DNA of 5,476 bases. Origin: JANMZR01 sp031383555. Lineage in GTDB: Bacteria > Bacteroidota > Bacteroidia > Cytophagales > Spirosomataceae. The notes under the pieces were generated by a model that saw only the letters and a list, made by a program, of their open reading frames with translations, had not been told where the DNA came from and searched no databases. Of the stretch, positions 1 through 5,476 are shown one piece after another. Position numbers and translations under genes: made by a program. The stretch is taken from the NCBI GenBank assembly GCA_031383555.1, contig JANMZR010000309.1:1-5476 (forward strand). Direction: 5' to 3'. Numbering within the stretch: position 1 is the stretch's first letter; each line of letters starts with the position of its first letter.

Positions 1-53
1 TTTACTTCTTTACTAATTTCAGCCCCATCCATTTTTGGCATAATGAAATCACT
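1..53 (-). pseudogene. In-frame continuation of the HTCS receiver domain after the amber codon; runs off the left edge
   Basis: Reading on past TAG in the same frame gives SDFIMPKMDGAEISKEVK with no further stop. This is the central receiver block: the phospho-acceptor aspartate (codon 48-50) followed by the conserved MPxMDG. With the residues before the stop (MPDVI) it restores a typical PDVIxSDxxMPxMDG motif in which only one hydrophobic residue is replaced by the stop. A single T-to-A change in a TTG leucine codon would explain it. The rest of the receiver and the expected AraC-type helix-turn-helix domain would lie to the left of the window. Whether this is a true pseudogene or a sequence error cannot be settled from the window. 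Confidence 0.75.
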
Positions 54-3000
54 CTAAATAACGTCAGGCATATGTTCGATGGCCAAATTGAGCCCAATAT
101 GACCATTACAGGCTTGAAGTATTTTGTATTTATTTTCAAAAATATCAACCAAATATTCTCTCAACTCATCATTGTCTTCCACTATAAGTAATAATGGAGC
201 ATCGTTTTTTAAGTCTATCTGGATGGTTTCATTTTTTGCTTGTTGTAAATAGTTTACGTTTGGTTCAAAATTAAAATCAAAAGTTTCTTTTATTTGAGTT
301 ACGTCAAATTTGTTACTATTTATGGGTATTTCAACAGTAAAATGACTTCCTTTATTTAGAGCGCTTTCAACATAAATTGTACCTAAGTGTAACTCGACCA
401 ACTCTTTTGTAAGGGCGAGACCAATACCAGTACCTGTGCTTTTTCTTTCTTTTTTGCCATCAGCCTGAAAAAATCGCTCAAAAATATGTTTGTTGGTTTC
501 AAGGTCCATACCAATACCATTATCAATTACTTCAATTTTCAAGTAATTATTTTTTATCTCAATTTTTATATCAATTTCTCCATATTTTGGAGTGAATTTG
601 AATGCATTTGACAGCAAGTTATAGGTTACTTTTTCAATTATATCTTTATCGAAATAGCAATATCTAACCGAATTGAATATGTCTATTCTATAATCAATAT
701 TGTTTTTTTCGGCGAGGGTTTTAAATGATAATGCAATAGAATTTATGAATTCAACAATATCATTTTTTGAAACTTCCAGGTTCATATTGCCAGATTCTAA
801 CTTCGAAATATCTAATATCTGGTTAATGAGCCTCAACAGTCTTTGTGCATTTTTTAGTATTAAGTTGTGCTGGTTTGTAAGTTCCAAATTATTATCGAAC
901 TTAAACAATAATTGCTGTATTGGGCTGATTATTAGTGTTAAAGGTGTACGAAATTCATGAGATATATTTGTGAAAAAATTACTTTTGGCTATATCTAACT
1001 CTCGATTTTTTTGCGCCTCTATTTTTTGAATTCTGATATCAGCCTGGAGTTGTTGTCTAATTTTAAATGTTTTGAACCAATAAAAAAAACTAAATCCCAA
1101 AACTAATATATATGTTAAATAGGCCCAAATAGTACGATACCAAGGTGGTAAAATAGTTATTTTTAAGCTTGAAATATTTTCTGACCAATTACCCTCATTA
1201 TTACTTGCTTTAACTTTTAGGAAATAGGTTCCTTCATGCATATTGGTATAGCTGGCATTTCTTTGCGTACCAACATAATTCCAATCTTTATCGAAACCTT
1301 CAAGCAGATAGGCATATTGATAGTTTTTTAATTGCTGAAAATCAAGTGCCAAGAAATCAATTGTGAAAACTGATTGGCTATTGTTTAAAATAATCTCATC
1401 GCACTGACTTAAATCAGTGTCTAATGGTCCAGTTTTATCACCGATTTCTACAGTTTTATTAAAGAGTTTTAGTTCTGTGAAATAGATTTTTGGTGAATTG
1501 GTTGGTTTGTTTAAGAGTTCGTCTGGGTTGAAATACGTAAGACCGTTACTTCCACCAAAAAATAATTCACCTTCAAAATTTTTGGCACCAACTGCTCGGC
1601 CAAATTCTTTTCCCTGCAACCCATCTAATTCATTATAGGATTTGAAGGTGTTGTTTGTATAGTTAAAGTTGCAAATACCTTGGTTTGTAGATAGCCAAAG
1701 GTTTCCTCTGTAATCTTCTATTATCGACTTAATTGTATTATTGGGTAGGCCATCTTTTTCTGATATAGTTTTGAAGGTTTCGTTAGCTTCATTGTACAAA
1801 TTAATGCCACCGCCATTGGTTCCTACCCATATATTATTTTTTTTGTCTTGATATATTGACAAAATATTTTCAGCACTAAGGTTTTTAGTACTACTTTGAT
1901 TTGAAAAGTTTTTTGAGGTAAAATTATTTAAATTTAATAGAAAAAGTCCATTGGTGGAGGTCCCAATCCATAGCCTATTTCTATTGTCATGTACTATGGA
2001 TGTTATATTAATATTTATATTTAAGTTTGGAAATTTTTCTTTTAATGAAATTGATGTGCCACTTTGTTTGTCAAACAAATGCACTCCACTATTGTTGGTA
2101 CCCACCCACATTTTTCCTGATTTTTCATTAGCAAAAGCGGTTATGCTAGCATTAATCTTCAATCCGTTTAATTTGTATTGCTTGAAATTGTCTATTTTTT
2201 CTGAGTAAATATTTAATTTTTGTTGATAAGCGCTAATAAATAAATCACCTTCTAAATCATATTTCATTGCATTGATGTCATTACCACTCATTTGTGTTTG
2301 ATTAAAATGACGCCAAGTTTGCTTTATGCGGTTATATTCAGATAGCCCAATATTTGTGCCTAACCAAATTGTACTATTAGTTACGGCAACACTTGTTATT
2401 TTCCGTTCCAATGGGCCGTTTGTAACTCCCGCTTCATGCCTTAGTAATGAAAATATGGGTTGTTTTTTGTAATTCACGTTTATTCCGCCCTCCCAGGTAC
2501 CAAGCCATAGGTTTTGGTTTTTGTCGATCATTGCCGACATCAATGCATGTGTGCTTAATGCAAATCGTCTATTAGAATTAGCTTTTTGGTGTTCAATAGT
2601 ATTGATATTTTCATCTTTTAAGAGTAAAAGGCCATCGTTGGTGGTTATAAAAATAGTATTTTCATTATTACAAACAATTCCTTTCATATTATTAATACCA
2701 TCAACAATATTAGCTTTATAAAAAATATTCGATATTTCCCCTGTTTTTTCGTTTAGTTTAAACAATCCATTTGATGTGGTGGTAATATAAATGGCCCCTG
2801 TTGCACTTTCTGTTATGCCACTAATAAATGAAAAAGCAACTTTATTTACATTTTTTAAGGATAATAGTTTTATCTTTTTTGCATTTTCAACTTTCAATAT
2901 TTCTTCCGAATAAGTTCCGTACCAAATATTTCCATTTTTGTCTAAAAAAGCTGAGGAGATTTTATCACTAGATTTTGACTCTATTTTTTCGATTCTTTTT

Positions 3001-3500
3001 TTACTATGGTCTTGTTTATAAAGTCCCTTCGAACCAACTGAAAACCAAATATCATTTTGCTTATCCTTAATAATGGTATTTATACTTAAGTTTTTAGATT
3101 GAATATTCTTTTGGTTATTTATCGAATTATCAAACTTTAAGGTGTTTTTGTTTAAAATAGATAGCCCCCTAGTACGAGTTCCAACCCAAATATTGCCTTC
3201 AGCGTCTTCATTTATCGACATTATATCATTGCTAGCCAGGGAACTATTATCACCAAGAATGTGCTTGAATATCTTAAAGCCATAGCCATCATATCTATTA
3301 AGCCCCTCAGCAGTACCGAACCAAATAAATCCACGTGAGTCTTGAAATGAACAAAAAACTGTGCTTTGAGATAGGCCTAAAAATGTGCCGATCCGATAAA
3401 ATGGAATATTGGTTTGACTATGGCTATAAAAGGGAGCTAACCAACATAATGTAAATAAGACAATGAATTTCCACAATGTATTAAATTTTGATCGCCTCAT
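54..3500 (-). CDS. Hybrid two-component system sensor kinase/regulator (HTCS), cut short by an in-frame amber codon
   Basis: One-protein sensor-regulator of the Bacteroidetes HTCS class, which typically senses a glycan breakdown product in the periplasm and activates a polysaccharide-utilisation operon. From the ATG at 3500, residues 1-29 look like a signal peptide (basic MRRSK, hydrophobic core, end near SHSQ). About 14 Reg_prop repeats follow (IWFGT, IWVGT, LWLGT, MWVGT, LWIGT types, residues ~57-660), enough for two seven-bladed propellers. A Y_Y_Y domain lies at ~715-785 (YLLEGFDKDW), and a membrane helix at ~791-809. The HisKA box is FFTNISHEFRTPL with phospho-acceptor H848. The ATPase has an N box (NLLSNAFKF, ~960-970), G1 DNGIGM (993-998), F box IFERFFQ and G2 GTGIGL (1023-1028). 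A receiver starts at ~1102 (VEDNDE, acidic E1108/D1109) but stops at residue 1148 on TAG. Family members continue through the receiver to an AraC-type DNA-binding domain, so this product would lack its output. An upstream ATG at 3548 is in frame, but it lies inside a hairpin and before a candidate -7 box, and it would add 16 residues ahead of the signal peptide, so 3500 is preferred. Confidence 0.9.
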   Translation of the reverse strand: MRRSKFNTLWKFIVLFTLCWLAPFYSHSQTNIPFYRIGTFLGLSQSTVFCSFQDSRGFIWFGTAEGLNRYDGYGFKIFKHILGDNSSLASNDIMSINEDAEGNIWVGTRTRGLSILNKNTLKFDNSINNQKNIQSKNLSINTIIKDKQNDIWFSVGSKGLYKQDHSKKRIEKIESKSSDKISSAFLDKNGNIWYGTYSEEILKVENAKKIKLLSLKNVNKVAFSFISGITESATGAIYITTTSNGLFKLNEKTGEISNIFYKANIVDGINNMKGIVCNNENTIFITTNDGLLLLKDENINTIEHQKANSNRRFALSTHALMSAMIDKNQNLWLGTWEGGINVNYKKQPIFSLLRHEAGVTNGPLERKITSVAVTNSTIWLGTNIGLSEYNRIKQTWRHFNQTQMSGNDINAMKYDLEGDLFISAYQQKLNIYSEKIDNFKQYKLNGLKINASITAFANEKSGKMWVGTNNSGVHLFDKQSGTSISLKEKFPNLNININITSIVHDNRNRLWIGTSTNGLFLLNLNNFTSKNFSNQSSTKNLSAENILSIYQDKKNNIWVGTNGGGINLYNEANETFKTISEKDGLPNNTIKSIIEDYRGNLWLSTNQGICNFNYTNNTFKSYNELDGLQGKEFGRAVGAKNFEGELFFGGSNGLTYFNPDELLNKPTNSPKIYFTELKLFNKTVEIGDKTGPLDTDLSQCDEIILNNSQSVFTIDFLALDFQQLKNYQYAYLLEGFDKDWNYVGTQRNASYTNMHEGTYFLKVKASNNEGNWSENISSLKITILPPWYRTIWAYLTYILVLGFSFFYWFKTFKIRQQLQADIRIQKIEAQKNRELDIAKSNFFTNISHEFRTPLTLIISPIQQLLFKFDNNLELTNQHNLILKNAQRLLRLINQILDISKLESGNMNLEVSKNDIVEFINSIALSFKTLAEKNNIDYRIDIFNSVRYCYFDKDIIEKVTYNLLSNAFKFTPKYGEIDIKIEIKNNYLKIEVIDNGIGMDLETNKHIFERFFQADGKKERKSTGTGIGLALTKELVELHLGTIYVESALNKGSHFTVEIPINSNKFDVTQIKETFDFNFEPNVNYLQQAKNETIQIDLKNDAPLLLIVEDNDELREYLVDIFENKYKILQACNGHIGLNLAIEHMPDVI

Positions 3501-3522
3501 ATTTTTGTAGAAAACTTTAAAA

Positions 3523-3530
3523 CAAATATA
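3523..3530 (-). promoter_or_regulatory. Candidate Bacteroidetes -7 box for the HTCS gene
   Basis: The minus strand reads TATATTTG, an exact match to the Bacteroidetes -7 consensus TAnnTTTG, and it is the only match on this strand in the intergenic region. It would place the transcription start about 16 bases before the ATG at 3500, giving a very short leader. No TTTG is visible at the usual -33 distance, because that stretch is occupied by the hairpin at 3538-3558. The call is therefore tentative. It supports 3500 rather than 3548 as the start codon. Confidence 0.4.
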
Positions 3531-3531
3531 T

Positions 3532-3564
3532 AAAAAAATCCCTGCCATTGGTAGGGATCTTTTT
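3532..3564. terminator. Bidirectional rho-independent terminator-like hairpin just upstream of the HTCS start
   Basis: A 9-bp stem (3538-3546 with 3550-3558, one G-T wobble, 3-base loop) is flanked by a run of A on the left (3532-3538) and T on the right (3560-3564). On the minus strand it ends in seven T, a good intrinsic terminator; on the plus strand it ends in five T. It sits only 32 bases before the HTCS start codon and points into it. It may stop minus-strand transcripts that begin in the intergenic region, act as a leader attenuator, or be left over from a lost gene. Confidence 0.6.
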
Positions 3565-3652
3565 GAATAAATGATGAATCAATTATTTCACAAAACCAAA
3601 TTAGGGAATTGGGAATATTTTTTTGTCTTTTTAAGCATGCAATAAGTATTCT

Positions 3653-3670
3653 TGTATAGACAGGATAAAT
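3653..3670 (+). promoter_or_regulatory. Operator-like site, copy 1 (TGTATAGACAGGATAAAT)
   Basis: This site shares TGTATAkACAGG plus TAAAT with the site at 3791-3807; the two differ by one substitution and one inserted base. It contains GTATAGAC, which fits GTnTAnAC, the published operator consensus of the HutC subfamily of GntR regulators. The neighbouring gene encodes a GntR protein, so an autoregulatory site is a reasonable guess, although that protein's effector domain is LacI-like rather than HutC-like. Confidence 0.4.
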
Positions 3671-3749
3671 GTAATGATAATATTTGTGAAAAGCGCTCTT
3701 TATAAACCAAAAATTTATATTGAAAGGTAAATTTTTTAGTTTCTGTAAA

Positions 3750-3780
3750 ATTTGTCCTGTTTTTTGAAAGATTAGTCCTT
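3750..3780 (+). promoter_or_regulatory. Direct repeat ATTwGTCCTk with a 21-bp period, AraC-type spacing
   Basis: ATTTGTCCTG (3750-3759) and ATTAGTCCTT (3771-3780) match at 8 of 10 positions and are offset by exactly 21 bp, two helical turns. Direct half-sites on one DNA face at this spacing are typical of AraC-type activators, and HTCS proteins normally end in an AraC-type domain. The second half-site ends 22 bases before the -7 box at 3803-3810, about where a -33 element would be, a usual activator position. The reverse complement CAGGACAAAT also resembles CAGGATAAAT at 3661-3670. Function is inferred. Confidence 0.4.
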
Positions 3781-3790
3781 ATTTATATGG

Positions 3791-3800
3791 TGTATATACA
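3791..3800. promoter_or_regulatory. Perfect 10-bp palindrome TGTATATACA, candidate GntR operator (copy 2)
   Basis: The palindrome contains GTATATAC, an exact fit to the GTnTAnAC consensus known for HutC-type GntR regulators. It ends two bases before the candidate -7 box at 3803-3810, so a bound protein would block RNA polymerase. With the bases that follow it (CAGGTAAAT) it repeats the site at 3653-3670. Autoregulation of the GntR gene is the simplest reading, but a short AT-rich palindrome can also arise by chance. Confidence 0.45.
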
Positions 3801-3802
3801 GG

Positions 3803-3810
3803 TAAATTTG
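3803..3810 (+). promoter_or_regulatory. Candidate -7 box for the GntR gene
   Basis: TAAATTTG is an exact match to TAnnTTTG and the only one on the plus strand between 3562 and 3925. No TTTG sits at the usual -33 distance; instead the GTCCTT repeat occupies that position, which would suit an activator-dependent promoter. The predicted leader to the ATG at 3926 is about 110 bases. Confidence 0.4.
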
Positions 3811-3925
3811 TATAAATATAAGTAATAGAAATATATCAAAATGGGATTTCCTGAAAAGTGAAATTAATTTACCCATTCAAGTATCATTTGCCATTTAAAT
3901 AAATTTAATTTAAACAAAAGAAGAA

Positions 3926-4954
3926 ATGTTTTCAACGTTAGATTTTTCAAAAATTGAGTCAAATTCAAAGGTTCCCAAATACCAGCAATTGGTAAACTCT
4001 CTTATTTCGGATATTGATATGGGCAACCTTAAGCCAGGCCAGAGGCTACCTTCCATCAACGAAACTAGTGAGGAATGTTTGCTTTCAAGGGATACTGTGG
4101 AAAGGGCGTATACAGAGCTACACAGAATTGGCGTGATAACTTCGGTATTTCGTAAAGGTTATTACATTTCAGAGCGAGACCCAAGCAAGTCGAAAACTAA
4201 AGTATTCTTTTTGGTTGGAGAAGTAACAGACAGTGCCAAAACTTTTTACAATTCATTTGTAAATAATACAGGAAAAAATGTGGTGTCTGACCTTTGTACA
4301 TATAACTATAAGGCTGAAAACTTTAAAAATGCTATAAATGCTAATTTGGGCAACTACCATTATTACGTAATTATGCCGCATCAGATTGAGGAAACGGAGG
4401 AAACAATAAAACAATTGAAAAAAATATCAGGAGAAAAGCTTTTGCTTATCGATAAACAATACGAAAGTTTAAGTAATAGTTATTCATCAATAAGCTATAA
4501 TCCGGAGGAGGAAATGGTGCGAGTTATGGGCAATTGTATTGATAATTTTCAAAAGTATAAATCAATTGATTTGGTGCTTTCAAGTCGTGAGTATTTTCAT
4601 AGTGAAATGATTACAGGTTTCAGGAATTTTTGTGAGAAAAATGATTTTGATTATCAAATACTAGATGATATGCAGGATGAAAACCTGGAATCGGGTCATG
4701 CCTACTTATGTATGGATGATATTGATTTGGTGGACATTATTAAGAAAGTTAAAGTTGAAAAGGCTGATTTGGGGCAAGAAATTGGTTTGGTATCATTTAA
4801 TGATACTTGTTACAACGAAGTTATGGCAAATGGTATTACCGTAATGACTTGTAACCCTTTTAAAATTGGCAAAATGGCAGCAGATAATGTGGTTTATAAC
4901 AAAAGAGGTCATTTTTATATGCCTATGGAGCTTATTTTAAGGGATTCTCTTTAA
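3926..4954 (+). CDS. GntR-family transcriptional regulator with LacI-like (periplasmic-binding-protein fold) effector domain
   Basis: Cytoplasmic DNA-binding regulator of 342 residues, apparently complete. Residues ~15-85 form a GntR winged helix: KYQQLVNSLISDI, then GxLxPGQRLPSINE, the recognition helix LSRDTVERAYTEL and the wing GVITSVFRKGYY. From residue ~92 (KVFFLVGEV) to the end the protein resembles the sugar-sensing domain of LacI-type repressors, with the late motifs IGLVSFNDT, GITVMTCNPFKIGKMAADN and the C-terminal ELILRDSL. This architecture and length are common in Bacteroidetes; FucR of Bacteroides, which controls fucose use, is a GntR regulator of about this size. The ligand here is unknown, but a small sugar is likely. 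The start at 3926 follows an AG-rich stretch (AAAGAAGAA), weak as a ribosome site but normal for this phylum. It is divergent from the HTCS gene and followed by its own terminator, so it is probably monocistronic. It may regulate itself and the promoter at 5416-5446. Confidence 0.9.
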   Translation: MFSTLDFSKIESNSKVPKYQQLVNSLISDIDMGNLKPGQRLPSINETSEECLLSRDTVERAYTELHRIGVITSVFRKGYYISERDPSKSKTKVFFLVGEVTDSAKTFYNSFVNNTGKNVVSDLCTYNYKAENFKNAINANLGNYHYYVIMPHQIEETEETIKQLKKISGEKLLLIDKQYESLSNSYSSISYNPEEEMVRVMGNCIDNFQKYKSIDLVLSSREYFHSEMITGFRNFCEKNDFDYQILDDMQDENLESGHAYLCMDDIDLVDIIKKVKVEKADLGQEIGLVSFNDTCYNEVMANGITVMTCNPFKIGKMAADNVVYNKRGHFYMPMELILRDSL

Positions 4955-5006
4955 TATCGAATTTCAGGAATTTAAAGTTAATGATTAAAAAGTTGAGGAT
5001 AGTTAG

Positions 5007-5042
5007 AAGTGTAATTCATTTTGTGAATTACACTTTTTTTTT
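5007..5042 (+). terminator. Rho-independent terminator of the GntR gene
   Basis: A perfect 12-bp stem (AAGTGTAATTCA at 5007-5018, TGAATTACACTT at 5024-5035) with a 5-base loop TTTTG is followed by T through 5042. It lies 52 bases after the GntR stop codon. The stem is AU-rich but long. Its right arm and T-run are the first unit of the tandem repeat that follows. Confidence 0.85.
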
Positions 5043-5186
5043 ATTCAATACTTTAATTATTGTCATTTTGTGAATTACACTTTTTTTATTTTTAATACTT
5101 TAATTATTGTCATTTTGTGAATTACACTTTTTTTATTTTCGATACTTCAATTATTGTCATTTTGTTTATTACACTTTTTTTTATTC
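5017..5186 (+). repeat. 47-bp tandem repeat, about 3.6 copies, built from the 3' half of the terminator
   Basis: Units begin at 5017, 5064, 5111 and 5158, an exact 47-bp period. Each starts with CATTTTGTGAATTACAC (two substitutions in the fourth), followed by a T-run and, in the first three, an AT-rich tail ending in TAATTATTGT. The fourth breaks off after its T-run. The units differ mainly in the bases after the T-run. The period is not a multiple of three and no frame runs through, so the array is non-coding. It most likely arose by replication slippage and may vary in copy number between strains. Confidence 0.9.
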
Positions 5187-5415
5187 TTTATGTCTAGCTG
5201 AAAGAAGGTTCTTTTTATTATTATTATTATGAAAGTATTTTCACACTAAAGCCTGTGCAGCCTTTATTTTCAATATCGAAAATAAAATTAAAATAATTGC
5301 CTGTTTAATTCCAAATAAAAGAAGACTAAGTGTAGCTCGAAACAAGTATAATACAACAATTTGCAAGTATCTAAAAAACCAGCCCAAAATAGCGACAAAA
5401 AAATAGGCTAAAAAG

Positions 5416-5446
5416 TTTGTAAATATCCTGATTATCAGTAAGTTTG
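5416..5446 (+). promoter_or_regulatory. Near-consensus Bacteroidetes promoter for a gene beyond the right edge
   Basis: TTTG at 5416-5419 (-33 element) is followed after 19 bases by TAAGTTTG at 5439-5446 (-7 element, exact TAnnTTTG). Both boxes and the spacing match the Bacteroidetes vegetative sigma-factor promoter. It is the only candidate in the window with both elements. Transcription would start near 5451-5455 and read out of the window to the right. Confidence 0.65.
5428..5438. promoter_or_regulatory. Palindrome CTGATTATCAG between the -33 and -7 boxes, candidate operator
   Basis: Two perfect 5-bp arms (CTGAT and ATCAG) surround one central base, and the site ends directly before the -7 box. 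It overlaps AAATATCCTG (5421-5430), which resembles ATTTGTCCTG at 3750-3759 (8 of 10). A repressor bound here would block the promoter; the GntR protein encoded just upstream is the obvious candidate. No other copy of the palindrome was found in the window. Confidence 0.4.
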
Positions 5447-5476
5447 TTTAGGAAAACAGGTAGTTATTTGTTTCCC

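Larger units (their letters stand above)
3501..3925. other. Divergent intergenic region between the HTCS and GntR genes
   Basis: These 425 bases separate two divergently transcribed regulator genes and show no convincing coding frame. They hold a terminator-like hairpin near the HTCS end, candidate -7 boxes for each gene, a palindrome, and several related short motifs on both strands (entries below). The concentration of repeats at 3650-3810, rather than close to either start codon, suggests a regulatory core. The leader from the plus-strand -7 box to the GntR start would be about 110 bases; no stable RNA structure was recognised in it. Confidence 0.6.
5187..5476. other. Non-coding AT-rich spacer leading to a promoter
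   Basis: No convincing coding frame is seen on either strand. The stretch contains a short ATT microsatellite (5217-5230), an AU-rich inverted repeat with 9-bp arms (5263-5271 and 5278-5286, 6-base loop, no T-run, so not a clear terminator), and near the right end a Bacteroidetes promoter with an internal palindrome. The start codon of the gene it serves is not in the window. Confidence 0.6.

Noticed and set aside
54..56. Recoded amber codon (TAG read as an amino acid)
   Set aside because: No other in-frame TAG occurs in either gene, and nothing suggests a phage or an alternative genetic code. A point mutation or sequence error is simpler.
700..960. Open frame of 86 codons on the plus strand
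   Set aside because: It lies opposite the kinase core of the HTCS gene and shows no recognisable domain. The same applies to plus-strand frames at 1951-2208 and 2521-2721, opposite the propeller repeats.
3501..3548. Upstream in-frame ATG at 3548 as the HTCS start
   Set aside because: It would place 16 residues ahead of a clear signal peptide, its codon lies inside the terminator-like hairpin, and it precedes the candidate -7 box. The ATG at 3500 begins directly with the basic region of the signal peptide.
3692..3697. AGCGCT palindrome as an operator
   Set aside because: It is only six bases long, has no extended symmetry and no second copy near a promoter, so chance is enough.
5017..5186. 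CRISPR array
   Set aside because: A 17-base core recurs with regular spacing, but the intervening 30 bases are nearly the same in each unit rather than unique, so it is a simple tandem repeat.
5263..5286. AU-rich inverted repeat as a terminator
   Set aside because: The arms are perfect over 9 bp, but no T-run follows on either strand and the stem contains only one G-C pair.

Overview
The window is strongly AT-rich and reads as Bacteroidota (Bacteroidetes). The evidence is a hybrid two-component system (HTCS) of the type these bacteria use to control polysaccharide-utilisation loci, a GntR regulator with a LacI-like sensor domain, and promoter boxes of the Bacteroidetes form TAnnTTTG. The genus cannot be told from this stretch.

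Layout. Positions 1-3500 (minus strand) hold most of a large HTCS gene that runs off the left edge. It encodes a signal peptide, about 14 propeller repeats, a Y_Y_Y domain, one membrane helix, a histidine kinase core and the first part of a receiver domain. The frame is broken by an amber codon (54-56) two codons before the receiver's phospho-acceptor aspartate. It stays open and receiver-like after that, so the gene looks disrupted by one substitution, or else the base is a sequence error. Positions 3501-3925 are a divergent intergenic region with a terminator-like hairpin, candidate promoters and several recurring operator-like motifs. Positions 3926-4954 (plus strand) encode an intact GntR-type regulator with a periplasmic-binding-protein-like effector domain. 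Positions 4955-5476 are non-coding. They hold a strong terminator whose 3' half is the start of an exact-period 47-bp tandem repeat, then AT-rich spacer, then a near-perfect Bacteroidetes promoter with a palindrome inside it. That promoter points to a gene beyond the right edge.

How it may work together (inference). The window looks like the regulatory edge of a carbohydrate-utilisation locus. The HTCS would sense an oligosaccharide in the periplasm, and the GntR protein would sense a small ligand, probably a sugar, in the cytoplasm. Related CAGGAyAAAT-like motifs occur in the divergent intergenic region and inside the rightmost promoter, so the two regions may share a regulator. If the amber codon is real, HTCS output is probably lost and the GntR protein may be the only working regulator of the pair. 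No RNA genes, insertion sequences or CRISPR arrays were seen.
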